Positions 33,152 to 41,869 of a stretch of DNA of 64,000 bases are shown piece after piece. Numbering within the stretch: position 1 is the stretch's first letter; each line of letters opens with the position of its first letter. The notes below the pieces were generated by a model that made no database searches, had not been told where the DNA came from, and worked only from the letters and a program-made list of their open reading frames with translations. Origin of the DNA: Arthrobacter sp. FW305-BF8. GTDB lineage: Bacteria; Actinomycetota; Actinomycetes; Actinomycetales; Micrococcaceae. The DNA lies in the NCBI RefSeq assembly GCF_021789315.1, contig NZ_CP084563.1, forward strand, positions 1-64,000, read 5' to 3'. The translations under genes and the position numbers were made by a program.

Positions 33152-34132
33152 CTAGATCAGGTGGCGCTGGTAGGAAGTGCCCTCGTCTCGGGCGACGTCT
33201 GCGACGGCTCCGCGGTTGATGAGTTCCCGCAGGAGCACGGCGAGCCGGAAGTCCGAAACGTCCTCGGCCGCAAGTTTCAGGTAGCGGTCTGCCTGGGTTC
33301 CTCGGCCTTTGAGCCATTCCAGCCAGCCCATCAGGGCCAGCATGGGGGCGCGCTGCCCGGTGGGTACGACCTTCATCAGGTCGAAGGCAATAGCCTCCGC
33401 GCGGTCCACTCGCGTCCAGTCGGGGCGGGCGGTGAACTTGCCGGTCAGGGTGTCACCGAAGTTGCCGTTATGCGTGGTGATGGTGTCCCGAAATAGGTAG
33501 TCACGGATGTGGCGGTGCTGGAATGCTGCGGCCAGCTGGCGCGCCGTTTCCGTGTCCGGCGTACCTTCGCCGTCCAGCACGGCTGCCCATGCCCCGCACG
33601 CGGTTTCCAGGTCCTGATCCGTGCCTTCCGGTGCCTGCACCGGAAGGGCCCGCGCGCCCAACAGTTCGGGGTTGTAGACGTCGATATCGGGGGCGGATCC
33701 GAAATAGGTCAAGGTGACGTTGGCGTTGCTGTCGCGGATTTCATCCAGCGAGTTCCTCTCTGGAGTGCCGTAGGTTGCCCAGTAGGTGCCCGTCACGAGG
33801 AAGACGCTTTTTACGGGCATCCGTGCAGTGGCCAGCTCGGTGCTGAGTGCGAGCACGTGGGCGGCGTAGGGGAAGCCGTAGGCCGGTTTCTCGTCCGTGT
33901 AAACGATCACGAAGCTGCCCGTGGCCTTCTCGTCGTTGGCGGCGTAGGTCGCCATCATTTGGGCGTAATCCAGTGGTGCGGCCTCTGCCGGTGCGTCCAT
34001 GCGGAGGGTTGCTCCAAGGGTGCCGAAGCGGGAGGTCAGCACGACAAACGACTCCTTGGGCTGGTTGCCCAGCAGGTGCGGGACGGCGGCGAGCAGGTCA
34101 GCGGAACCGGAGATGGTCAGTTTTTCGGTCAT
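33152..34132 (-). CDS. DUF4192 family protein
   Basis: A 326-aa protein. Its N-terminus ISGSADLLAAVPHLLGNQPKESFVVLT is the hallmark of the actinobacterial DUF4192 family, followed by beta-rich sequence and a helical C-terminal part (MLALMGWLEWLKGRGTQADRYLKLA). Molecular function is unknown. It starts directly behind leader copy C, alone in its unit, and ends at a hairpin. Confidence 0.85.
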   Translation of the reverse strand: MTEKLTISGSADLLAAVPHLLGNQPKESFVVLTSRFGTLGATLRMDAPAEAAPLDYAQMMATYAANDEKATGSFVIVYTDEKPAYGFPYAAHVLALSTELATARMPVKSVFLVTGTYWATYGTPERNSLDEIRDSNANVTLTYFGSAPDIDVYNPELLGARALPVQAPEGTDQDLETACGAWAAVLDGEGTPDTETARQLAAAFQHRHIRDYLFRDTITTHNGNFGDTLTGKFTARPDWTRVDRAEAIAFDLMKVVPTGQRAPMLALMGWLEWLKGRGTQADRYLKLAAEDVSDFRLAVLLRELINRGAVADVARDEGTSYQRHLI

Positions 34133-34548
34133 GGTTTTTGTCCTTGCAGAGACGTGGGGGGTGTGGGGCGGCCTAGGTGACCGGCCAGCTTCCCTTCCCC
34201 CGTTGTTTTTTGGCTGCTGGCGAAGCTTGCGGAGCTGTGCCCGAACCGGCCCGACTACCCGCAGGGCAAGGGCCGAAAAATCTTGCGGGATCGGCGCGGA
34301 GCGTTGATCCCTGGCTGAAGAATTTTCGGGACGCAGGCCCCGACGAAGGAGGGGCTAGCCGGGTTGGGGCGGGCACGTACAATCCGAAGGACAGCAGCCA
34401 AAAAACGTCGTAGACACACAGGGCCAGGGGGTCCGGAGCTCTGCGACGGCGCGCCCTGGACCCAACAGCCGGCCGCGCCAGCGGACGCCCGTCAACTGGT
34501 TGGAGCGCAGCGGAAACCAGGGCGAGCCCCGCGAGCCTGCCTTTCGCT
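34133..34548 (-). repeat. repeated ~400-bp leader, copy C (upstream of the DUF4192-like gene)
   Basis: The most diverged of the four leaders. Both ends and the 15-bp inverted repeat (34205-34219 and 34392-34406) are unchanged, but the middle (about 34245-34370) differs from copies A, B and D by many substitutions and indels while keeping the GGGCACGTACAATCCGAAGG block. The loop between arms stays close to the same length (172 bp). Confidence 0.8.
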
Positions 34549-34632
34549 CCGGGCCATGGACAACCCCAGGGTCATTGCCACGAAGGGCTTGCCGCCGGCG
34601 GCCGCCGCCCGGCACCTGGTTACGGCGGGATC

Positions 34633-34687
34633 GGCGGTCCGCCGCAGGCGACCACCAGCACAAGCCGTCCACCTGCGGCGGACCGCC
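34633..34687 (-). terminator. H-type hairpin 3 (downstream of the unit led by copy D)
   Basis: GGCGGTCCGCCGCAGG (34633-34648) pairs perfectly over 16 bp with 34672-34687. Counting the shared 13-bp stem, the loop is 29 nt as in the other two copies. It begins 39 bp past the stop of the 34726 gene. Confidence 0.55.
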
Positions 34688-34725
34688 CGCGGTGACCGGC
34701 CCCGAAAGACCGGCCACCCTCGGCC

Positions 34726-35076
34726 CTATTCGCGGCGGTCGTGCAGCGGGACGGCTCCGTAGTGTCCGGCTGCGCGTCGGAATCTCGCGTCACTGCTGAA
34801 GATGAACGTTCCGCCGAACATGTACCACGGGGCGGGTTCATCGGCCGGGGTGACCGGCTCGGCGTGGATCACGGTTTCGCGGTGGAAGTGCTCGTTTTTG
34901 ACGAGTCGGACGGCGGGCCGTTCCTCGGTGGCCTCGAATACCGGGTCGATGCCCTCGCCAATGACGGTTACTTCCATGACGCGGGCGGAGATGCCCCGGT
35001 TTGAGAAGTCCGTGCCCAGGGAGTCACGGTAGATCAGGGCGGTGATGCCCTTTGCGGCGGTGGTGTCGTTGCTCAT
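34726..35076 (-). CDS. hypothetical protein
   Basis: A 116-aa protein with a strong AAAGGAG ribosome site. Beta-rich sequence (ALIYRDSLGTDFSNRG, VMEVTVIGEGIDPVFEAT) without membrane spans or a recognised family. The end FIFSSDARFRRAAGHYGAVPLHDR is basic. Second gene of the transcription unit that begins with leader copy D. Confidence 0.68.
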   Translation of the reverse strand: MSNDTTAAKGITALIYRDSLGTDFSNRGISARVMEVTVIGEGIDPVFEATEERPAVRLVKNEHFHRETVIHAEPVTPADEPAPWYMFGGTFIFSSDARFRRAAGHYGAVPLHDRRE

Positions 35077-35154
35077 GTGCTGGCTCCTTTGAAGTCGGTT
35101 GGGGTGCTGTACTGCCCGGCTCCGGCCGGGCAGTACAGCGGTTGTCAGTGCTGG

Positions 35155-35586
35155 TTAGGCGGCGTCCAGCACGGCGTAGGGCATCCGGTACCGGCTGGGC
35201 AGTTCTGCGGCGGCTTCCGGCAGGTCTGCCGGGCCTTGAGCCTGCCCGTTCTTCCAGTGGAAGAATGCTTGCTCGGTGATCGCGTCCCACAGGCGGGCTT
35301 TCGTCCGGTAGTAGGTGCACGTCACGTCGCCCTCGCAGTAGGTGGCGATGCCAAACAGGTTGCCGATGCTGTCAGCGGTGCGGGTAACGGCGACCATGAC
35401 GTAGGGCCACTGGCCAAGGTCCCAGCCGTCACAGCCCCAGCTGGAGAGCACGGCCCAGCCGTGCTCTTCGATCAACTCCATCCAGTCGTAGCCACCGTTC
35501 ATGTGGTAATCACCCAGCACGGTCACGCCGTCGATGGTTTCCTCCGTGTCCGCGAGGGTCACGGTCTTTTTGCTTACTGCGTTCAT
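35155..35586 (-). CDS. hypothetical protein
   Basis: A 143-aa protein starting MNAVSKKTVTLADTEE directly behind leader copy D. Trp/Gly-rich centre (GYDWMELIEEHGWAVLSSWGCDGWDLGQWPYVM) and a short C-terminal helix follow. I recognise no family; the composition suggests a small globular protein. A longer reading upstream would run into the leader repeat and is not favoured because that frame is not preserved among the copies. Confidence 0.75.
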   Translation of the reverse strand: MNAVSKKTVTLADTEETIDGVTVLGDYHMNGGYDWMELIEEHGWAVLSSWGCDGWDLGQWPYVMVAVTRTADSIGNLFGIATYCEGDVTCTYYRTKARLWDAITEQAFFHWKNGQAQGPADLPEAAAELPSRYRMPYAVLDAA

Positions 35587-36002
35587 GGTTTTTGTCCTTG
35601 CAGAGACGTGGGGGGTGTCGGGCGGCTCAGGTGACCGGCCAGCTTCCCTCTCCCCCCGTTGTTTTTTGGCTGCTGGCGAAGCTTGCGGAGCTGTGCCCGT
35701 GCAGTCCCGTCTACCCGCAGGGCAAGACCCGGAAAATCTTCGGAGGAAATCAGCGACGAAGGAGCGCCGGAGAAGACTTTTGCGGGCCGCAGGCCCCGGA
35801 GGAACGATAGGGGCTAGAGGGGCCGGAACGGGCACGTACAATCCGAAGGACAGCAGCCAAAAAACGTCGTAGACACACAGGGCCAGGGACGGCGGAGCTC
35901 TGCGGAGCCGGCACTGGACCCAACAGCCGGCCGCGCCAGCGGACGCCCCTCAACTGGTTGAAGCGCAGCGGAAACCAGGGCGAGCCCAGCGAGCCTGCCC
36001 TT
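35587..36002 (-). repeat. repeated ~400-bp leader, copy D (upstream of the 35155 gene)
   Basis: Very close to copies A and B with a handful of substitutions and one inserted base (GATAGGGG near 35810). The 15-bp inverted repeat is at 35661-35675 and 35851-35865, 175 bp apart. Its distal end faces the plus-strand zinc-ribbon gene at 36057, so the leader's promoter would be divergent with that gene. Confidence 0.85.
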
Positions 36003-36056
36003 CACCCCTGACCCGTTCCCACATCCGGTGTCGGTCTCTCTGGTACCTTGCGGGGC

Positions 36057-36479
36057 ATGGACTTGAAGTCGTGCGGGTATTGCAAGGAAGTGGTCGATCT
36101 TAGCGCTGGGTCTCACATCCATGACCCTAAGAAGTGCAAACGGTGCGGAGAGATGCTGCCGGCAGAGGCCTTCGGCCGGTGGCCATCCAGCGCTGACGGC
36201 CGCCGGCACGTTTGCAGCGAGTGCGTATCCGGTGAATCCGGGAAAGCTAGGGTCCAGCGGGTGGTCGCAAAGGACAAGCAGTTCCGGGACGATAAGGAAA
36301 AGCTGAAAGAGCATGGTTACCGTTGGGTGCGACGGGTCGTTCAGCCTGGCGCGGATCCTGTTTTTCGTTGGGCATTGCTGGATCCTCAGGGGCAAGAGGT
36401 GTCAAAGGAAAAAGCCCTGGGGGATGTTGAGCTTGCTGAGGACCCAGTGCTTGACGACTTGGACTACCCGATTTACTAA
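36057..36479 (+). CDS. zinc-ribbon protein
   Basis: A 140-aa protein with three Cys pairs: CGYC near residue 6, CKRC near 28 and CSEC near 54, typical of HNH-associated or phage zinc-ribbon proteins. The C-terminal half is a charged helix (RVVAKDKQFRDDKEKLKEHGYRW) and a beta segment ending in acidic residues. It may bind nucleic acid; a specific role is unknown. The ATG at 36057 is chosen over an upstream TTG. Confidence 0.7.
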   Translation: MDLKSCGYCKEVVDLSAGSHIHDPKKCKRCGEMLPAEAFGRWPSSADGRRHVCSECVSGESGKARVQRVVAKDKQFRDDKEKLKEHGYRWVRRVVQPGADPVFRWALLDPQGQEVSKEKALGDVELAEDPVLDDLDYPIY

Positions 36480-36487
36480 GAGGAGAT

Positions 36488-36592
36488 ATGGCTTTTCGAC
36501 TGCGAGACTTTATTGGCCGGCGCCGGACACCAACTGCAGCACTTGGGCCCTTCGCTGTGCCACCAGCCGTGGAGACTGAACGCCGGCCCTGA
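36488..36592 (+). CDS. possible very small protein
   Basis: A 34-aa reading (MAFRLRDFIGRRRTP, ending TERRP) right after the zinc-ribbon gene, with a GAGGAG ribosome site. Basic, no family. It may be a genuine small coupled gene or a chance reading. Confidence 0.3.
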   Translation: MAFRLRDFIGRRRTPTAALGPFAVPPAVETERRP

Positions 36593-36603
36593 CGCCGGCA
36601 CAG

Positions 36604-36789
36604 GTGACGGACCTGGAAGTGGCTTGGTCCGAGCTTCGAGAGGCCGCCCAGGAAGCCGGCGTTAGGTCGTTCAGTGCTTGCACGCGTGATGGGAGCCGCT
36701 GGGAGGAAAACCCTGACTCTGTGCGGGCCATGACGCGCATGATCAAGGGCACGCAGGAGTACACAGCCGATCGCCCGCAGGACGTATAG
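36604..36789 (+). CDS. hypothetical small protein
   Basis: A 61-aa reading from a GTG start: MTDLEVAWSELREAAQEAG, then SACTRDGSRWEENPDSVRAM. Helical and amphipathic with a protein-like composition. It follows the two preceding plus-strand genes closely. No family is recognised. Confidence 0.4.
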   Translation: MTDLEVAWSELREAAQEAGVRSFSACTRDGSRWEENPDSVRAMTRMIKGTQEYTADRPQDV

Positions 36790-36887
36790 CGACTGCGGGC
36801 GGGCTCGCGCGGTGGCGGCAGTGGACACTCGGGGGCGCCAGGAGAGCAGACTAAGGCTTATCAACCTCTGGCCTGCCTCTCCAGCGG

Positions 36888-37922
36888 TCATCCCATCGGC
36901 TTGACCTGGGCCTCGATAAAGTCGATTTCGTCGGCGTCGAGCCCGTACTTGGAGTACAGCTGCTGGTCGATCTGCGGGATCGGTTTGGTCCAGTCGATGT
37001 CGGATCCTGATGTGAAGTCCTGCAGCGGGACGTACTTCCAGGCCTTTGCGGGATTGTGCTGAGTGATCTTCAGAACGCCTAGAAGGGCTCGGGCGAACTT
37101 GGAGTGGACGTACTTGAGGCATGCGGCAGCGGCCGCCTCATCGTTGAAGCATCCGATCGTGATGAAGGTCTGAGTGACCGCCACCTGCGGGCCAGCGACG
37201 AGTGGAGTCGACAGGACCTCACCCAAGGTGCCCGAACCGTTTGCAGCCGGGAGCACGACCTTGTACGCCCCGAGACTCTCCGGTCCCGTGAGGTACTCAG
37301 TGAGGATCCAGCGGTATCCCCGGCCTCGCCCATCCAATCCAAGGATCCTTGACCATGTCTCCGGTCCGTCAGGGCGCTCGGAGAAGAGTACCTCTTCGAA
37401 CTGGGCGAACGTATTGGTGCTGATCAGATACTCGTTCCCCTTCGGGCGAAGCTTCCGGAGCGCTGGGTGGGCAACGTACAACTCCTCGGTGTACCGAAAC
37501 GAGCGCGAACTTGTGATCTCCGGCTCCATCGACCGATGGTGCGAGTCAATGACCCTGAGGAGGATCGAGTTCAACTCCGGGTACTTTGCAAAGATCCCAA
37601 TCGGATCGTGTTCCTTGTCCTCGTCGCGGTAGGTGACCGCGATACCGCCCTTAATGTCGGTGCCGGGGAAGAGTTCATCACTGTTGGGGACGTAGTGCGG
37701 AACGCTCAAGTGCTTGTCCGCGAGCATCTTCTCGTTCCATGCCTTGGGCGTGAAACCCGCGTTGAACAGGAAGCGTGCTGGGGTGATGAGTACGGCCTTC
37801 TTGCCGACTTCGTAGGCCGCCTCCATGAACAGGTGGTAGACGGGGGTGTCTCGGGTACCCGCGCCCTGAGCTTCCTCCTGGTAGGGCGGGTTACCGATGA
37901 CAACATCGAATTTCTTAGTCAT
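36888..37922 (-). CDS. N6-adenine methyltransferase-like protein, catalytic/recognition half (Eco57I type)
   Basis: A 344-aa protein that opens MTKKFDVVIGNPPYQEE. NPPY is motif IV of gamma-class N6-adenine methyltransferases, here at residues 11-14, so motif I (SAM binding) is missing from this polypeptide. The next segments (YHLFMEAAYEVGKKAVLITPARFLF) match the Eco57I-type fold, and the C-terminal part is probably target recognition (AWKYVPLQDFT). Its ATG overlaps the helicase gene by 8 nt. The missing motif I region corresponds to the C-terminal end of that helicase or to the 41207 protein. Confidence 0.85.
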   Translation of the reverse strand: MTKKFDVVIGNPPYQEEAQGAGTRDTPVYHLFMEAAYEVGKKAVLITPARFLFNAGFTPKAWNEKMLADKHLSVPHYVPNSDELFPGTDIKGGIAVTYRDEDKEHDPIGIFAKYPELNSILLRVIDSHHRSMEPEITSSRSFRYTEELYVAHPALRKLRPKGNEYLISTNTFAQFEEVLFSERPDGPETWSRILGLDGRGRGYRWILTEYLTGPESLGAYKVVLPAANGSGTLGEVLSTPLVAGPQVAVTQTFITIGCFNDEAAAAACLKYVHSKFARALLGVLKITQHNPAKAWKYVPLQDFTSGSDIDWTKPIPQIDQQLYSKYGLDADEIDFIEAQVKPMG

Positions 37923-40900
37923 GGTCAGTGCCCTTCCGTAGCATGTCGTCGACCATCTTCTGCCGCTCATTCGGGGTCATCCGGGCCAGGTTTCCAACAC
38001 GGAAGTGACCGGAGCCTTCGATCCACGCCTTGCGCTCGGGTACACCGCCGGAGACCGCCTCGATGGTGATTCGGTGGAGAATCTCGTTGTGGCTCATCTC
38101 GAAGATCTGTGAGGTCAAGATGTGCCGCAGTCTCTCCTCCTGGTCCGGGAACACTTCAGTGAGGCCGGTGTCGAGACGTCGCACGAGTTCCATCAAGAAC
38201 AACCCTGCAGTTGAGAACAGGTCGGCGAAGGTCCTGTCAGGGTCGGTGAAGATCCCCGGATCCTCCTCTGCCAAGGTGTCGACCATGGTCTTAACCACTG
38301 GTGGAGGGGTGAAAACCAAGGACGTCTTCTGCTGCGGGATGTACGCGAAAATGTTCTCGGTCTGCGCGTCGTCGAAGTAATCGGCGAGAGTTTCCTTCTT
38401 GTCCAGGAACTCCTGGATGGCTTGGTCGAAGACCGTCTCGTCGAAAAGGCCAGGGATCATCGTCACGTTGCCGTTCTCCTCCGCGACTTCCTGGCCGTCA
38501 CGCAGCAGACGGAACTCAGCCTCGCTGATGCCCGTGATCTCCTCGAACACAGGGCCGGGCGTGTAGTCGTCGAAGTTGGATAACCGGATGCCGCGATTCC
38601 CATATGCCATGAGGAACATGGGGATCGTGCGGGCAAATCCGCGAAGGTGGGAGCGAGCGTCGTCCATTGTCTGGTCTGCCCGCCCCTGCTCCTTTTTGGT
38701 CTCCTCGCGAGTGACCACCTCGGGTACGATCTCGGCCATCGTCTTGTCTACGATGGCCAGGACGTTGGCCTTGAACGCTTCGTCTTGCTCTGCCTTCTTG
38801 GCCTCAACAGCCTGGGCATCGGCCTCCGTGGCCGCATTCTTTAGCTCGTCCTCGATGTGCTTACTGGCGATGTTGTGCTCGGTATATGCGCGCTCGACCT
38901 GGTGCTTCACGGCCTGCTCGGTGCGCTTGACGTCACGCTGGGCCTGCGCCGCGGTGAGCCCGTATGCCTTCGTCAACTCTTCGCGCTTGGAGCGCGTTTG
39001 CTCGGTAACCGCCTTGGCGATGGCTGTCGCCGTCGTAGACGCCGGGGCATCGGGCTCGGGCGTAGGGATCTCCTCGAGGCTGTAGACGGGCTTGCCGAGC
39101 TCGGCGACCTTGGGGTTGATAACCGTCTCCACGTCGACCTTGACGTTGCCGTCGAGGTCTGTGGTGGGCGGCGGCTGTGGAAACTCGATGGACTCCCCAG
39201 TGTTGACCTTGCCCTGCTTCGCCGTGGGCAGCTTCTCCAGGATCTCCTTAAAGTGCTCGGAATACCGGAAGATGCCTGCCACGTTCGCGAACAACAAATT
39301 CGACAGGAAGCCACGGCGCACAACCTCGCGAGCCTTGAACACCTGCGGGAATGTCAGGACCTGGGAGGCATTGAGCTCTATCATCCGGCCCTCAGCGTCT
39401 TCACCCAACACCGGGAAGAAGTTCAGCAGCCGGCCGATATTGTCCTGTCGTGCCCGCTGGTCGCCCGGGGGGTATGGGTGCAGGTTGTTTGCGAAGGCGT
39501 CGAATATGGTCAGCGTACGCTCGGGTGCGAAATCGAAGATGTATGCGTTCTGCTTCTGGAACACGCGCCCACCGCGCTCGAACGTGCAGGGATTCTGCGC
39601 CCGGAACGCCGCCTGCATGTACTGGGCAGGTGAGGACAGGTTCGACAGCATGATGACCGCGGTCCACTCCGGCACGGTGACGCCTGTGGTTAGCTGCCCG
39701 ACAGACAGCGTTATTGTCCTGCCGTCCGACTTCTCGGCCTCGGCAATAGCCATGCGCACCTTGTCGAGGGACTTGCCTACTGCGACCGGGTCGGTCTCAT
39801 CCGAGCGTCCGTCGCCGGCCGCCAAGATGATGGTGTAGTCCTTGAAGACGTCGTGCCTCTTAAGGAGCTTCTCCAGCGCCTTGGCCGAGGCCACGCGGTT
39901 GAGCAGCCAGAAGGAGTGGCGAACCTCATCGCGCAGCTCGGGCGTGGAGAACGGGTACTTCTCATTGGCCACGAGGCAGTCGAGAAATTTGATGACCTCG
40001 AGCTCATGTTCGAAGAAGCCGTTGTCTTTCGTCGCGAAGAACTCGTTGAGGTCGAACGTGTAGTCGATGTTCTCCTCATCTTCTTTGATGGCGACGCCCT
40101 CGGCCAGACGGTCCGTGATCATCCGCGAGATCTGGTAGGTCAACAGGTTCAGCGTCGGCAGCTCCGCGTACGGGTTCTCCTGGCCGTTGTTCTCCCATTG
40201 CTGACGGGCTGTCTGCTCGTCCTCATAGGTCCAGTTGAAGATTTGGTCCTGGTCGAACTTTCCGTCCGCCAGTGCCTTAAACGGCGTGCCCGACAGGTGC
40301 AGTGTCCACTTGCGCTTGATCTGTTCGAACGCGACACCGGTCTTGATGGTGTCGATGCCCTCATGGGCCTCATCGATCACCAGCAGATCCCAGTCGAACC
40401 GTGTAATGTGCTTGAGCTTGTCGTACGTACCGCCGAAGTACTGTGACCCCTTGAGGTCCTGCAGCGACAGGAACTCCACGATCCGCGGGTCCTCATCCTG
40501 ATGGTCGCCCGAGAAGGCCCGCCACTGCTCGCGTGTCATAGGCACAGGGCCCGCCAGCGAAGGGGACTCCGAGACAAACTTGAACGTCGTTTGGTGACCG
40601 ATGAAGCGGACGAAGTCATCGTGCCAGGAGTTCGCGACTGCGGGGCGGTTAGTGACAATCAGGACCCGCCGGACGTCCAGGGTCCGCATCAGGTCGTATG
40701 TCGTCAGTGTCTTGCCGAACCGCGGCTTGGCATTCCAAAGGACCTCGCTCTGCCCTGACTGCTGGAAAGCAGCCACTGCCTGGTCGACGGCTGCCTGCTG
40801 CTCGGGGCGCAGGACGTAGTCCTCTTCCACCCCTGTGCTCAACAAATCAGAGAAATCTTGGCCCGCGAAGTCATTGAAGTAATCTAGTGACCTCTTCGGA

Positions 40901-41214
40901 GCAACCTTAAAGTGATGCCATTCCGTGCGCTTGGGCTGGGTCTCGCGATCGACGCCTTGCTGGTGAAGATAGGCGTGGAAGTCCTTGTCGGTAAAACGCC
41001 CGCCGGTTTCAGACGTGAACAAGGCTCGGCGTGCCCACAGTTTCTTCTTCTCGACGGACAGCTGGGATGCCTGCTGTGCAATACGGGCGTCGGCGGTCTG
41101 CTGTTCCGTGTACCCGATTTTCTCCCAGCCGTCGTACTTGGGGATGTCGGACGTCGTCCATGAGTAGATCAGCGGCGTGATTTCGCGGAACGTGCTGATG
41201 TTCGGACTAGGCAC
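37915..41214 (-). CDS. GIY-YIG-like nuclease / DEAH helicase of a restriction system
   Basis: A 1099-aa protein starting with GTG. The N-terminus LIYSWTTSDIPKYDGWEKIGYTEQ resembles GIY-YIG nucleases. An SF2 helicase core follows: PRFGKTLTTYDL near residue 165 (Walker A-like), VIDEAHEG near 285 and LHLSGTP near 310. A charged coiled segment lies at about 740-850. The last ~200 residues carry methyltransferase-like sequence FTPPPVVKTMVDTL and DLFSTAGLFLMELVRRL, a degenerate motif I. It overlaps both neighbours by 8 nt. Together the three genes look like an ATP-dependent restriction-modification system. Confidence 0.85.
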   Translation of the reverse strand: MPSPNISTFREITPLIYSWTTSDIPKYDGWEKIGYTEQQTADARIAQQASQLSVEKKKLWARRALFTSETGGRFTDKDFHAYLHQQGVDRETQPKRTEWHHFKVAPKRSLDYFNDFAGQDFSDLLSTGVEEDYVLRPEQQAAVDQAVAAFQQSGQSEVLWNAKPRFGKTLTTYDLMRTLDVRRVLIVTNRPAVANSWHDDFVRFIGHQTTFKFVSESPSLAGPVPMTREQWRAFSGDHQDEDPRIVEFLSLQDLKGSQYFGGTYDKLKHITRFDWDLLVIDEAHEGIDTIKTGVAFEQIKRKWTLHLSGTPFKALADGKFDQDQIFNWTYEDEQTARQQWENNGQENPYAELPTLNLLTYQISRMITDRLAEGVAIKEDEENIDYTFDLNEFFATKDNGFFEHELEVIKFLDCLVANEKYPFSTPELRDEVRHSFWLLNRVASAKALEKLLKRHDVFKDYTIILAAGDGRSDETDPVAVGKSLDKVRMAIAEAEKSDGRTITLSVGQLTTGVTVPEWTAVIMLSNLSSPAQYMQAAFRAQNPCTFERGGRVFQKQNAYIFDFAPERTLTIFDAFANNLHPYPPGDQRARQDNIGRLLNFFPVLGEDAEGRMIELNASQVLTFPQVFKAREVVRRGFLSNLLFANVAGIFRYSEHFKEILEKLPTAKQGKVNTGESIEFPQPPPTTDLDGNVKVDVETVINPKVAELGKPVYSLEEIPTPEPDAPASTTATAIAKAVTEQTRSKREELTKAYGLTAAQAQRDVKRTEQAVKHQVERAYTEHNIASKHIEDELKNAATEADAQAVEAKKAEQDEAFKANVLAIVDKTMAEIVPEVVTREETKKEQGRADQTMDDARSHLRGFARTIPMFLMAYGNRGIRLSNFDDYTPGPVFEEITGISEAEFRLLRDGQEVAEENGNVTMIPGLFDETVFDQAIQEFLDKKETLADYFDDAQTENIFAYIPQQKTSLVFTPPPVVKTMVDTLAEEDPGIFTDPDRTFADLFSTAGLFLMELVRRLDTGLTEVFPDQEERLRHILTSQIFEMSHNEILHRITIEAVSGGVPERKAWIEGSGHFRVGNLARMTPNERQKMVDDMLRKGTDHD

Positions 41215-41869
41215 CGGCCCTCACTTTCTTGTGGACCTTGTCGATCCGGCACACTTGATAGCTGTCGTAGAAGGTGAAATCGAAGCCGCCGTCGTCGCGT
41301 AACGAGGCGAGTGTGAACGGCTCACGCTGCACCATGCCTGGGGCTCCTTCAACCCGGTTCCACCACGAGAACTGGATGTCCTGGCCCTCCGAGTTCTGGC
41401 CGGTTAGGGTGTTCCCGCGGGCGATGTTCGTGTCGATGAGAAACACTGCCGCCCGGCGTAGGTCGGTGTTCGGGCCGCAGGGAGTGCCGTGGGTTTGGTG
41501 GAAGCCCAGGAACTCGGCGAGCATGATCGCCTTCGCGTCCTGGTGGTTGTCCTCAAGCAGCTCGATGCCGTAGATAGAGGCCAGTGCGAACAACGACTCT
41601 TCCGGCCACTCCTCGACCGGGTACCGCTTCTCGATCGCGTTAAGCTTGCGACGCAGGATCGCGACCAGGAAGTTGCCGTCCCCCGCTGCAGGTTCAAGGA
41701 AGGTCTTGTCGACGAAGTCGCGGCCGGCCTCCAACTCATCGCGGACCAAGTCGAGCATCCGGTTGACCATGTGACGTGGGGTGAAGACCTCCCCATAGCT
41801 CTTGACCCGATGGCGCGACTTCACGACCAGCTCCTCAATGAAAGTCTCTGTCACCGTCACTGGCGCCAC
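41207..41869 (-). CDS. N6-adenine methyltransferase-like protein, SAM-binding half
   Basis: A 220-aa protein from a GTG start. KSYGEVFTPRHMVNRMLDLV is the classical entry to an N6-adenine methyltransferase and FLEPAAGDGNFLVAIL is a well-preserved motif I. SIYGIELLEDN is motif II. No NPPY motif follows, so it cannot methylate alone. It is the first gene of the three-gene unit and would have to work with the NPPY-bearing protein at 36888. Confidence 0.85.
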   Translation of the reverse strand: MAPVTVTETFIEELVVKSRHRVKSYGEVFTPRHMVNRMLDLVRDELEAGRDFVDKTFLEPAAGDGNFLVAILRRKLNAIEKRYPVEEWPEESLFALASIYGIELLEDNHQDAKAIMLAEFLGFHQTHGTPCGPNTDLRRAAVFLIDTNIARGNTLTGQNSEGQDIQFSWWNRVEGAPGMVQREPFTLASLRDDGGFDFTFYDSYQVCRIDKVHKKVRAGA

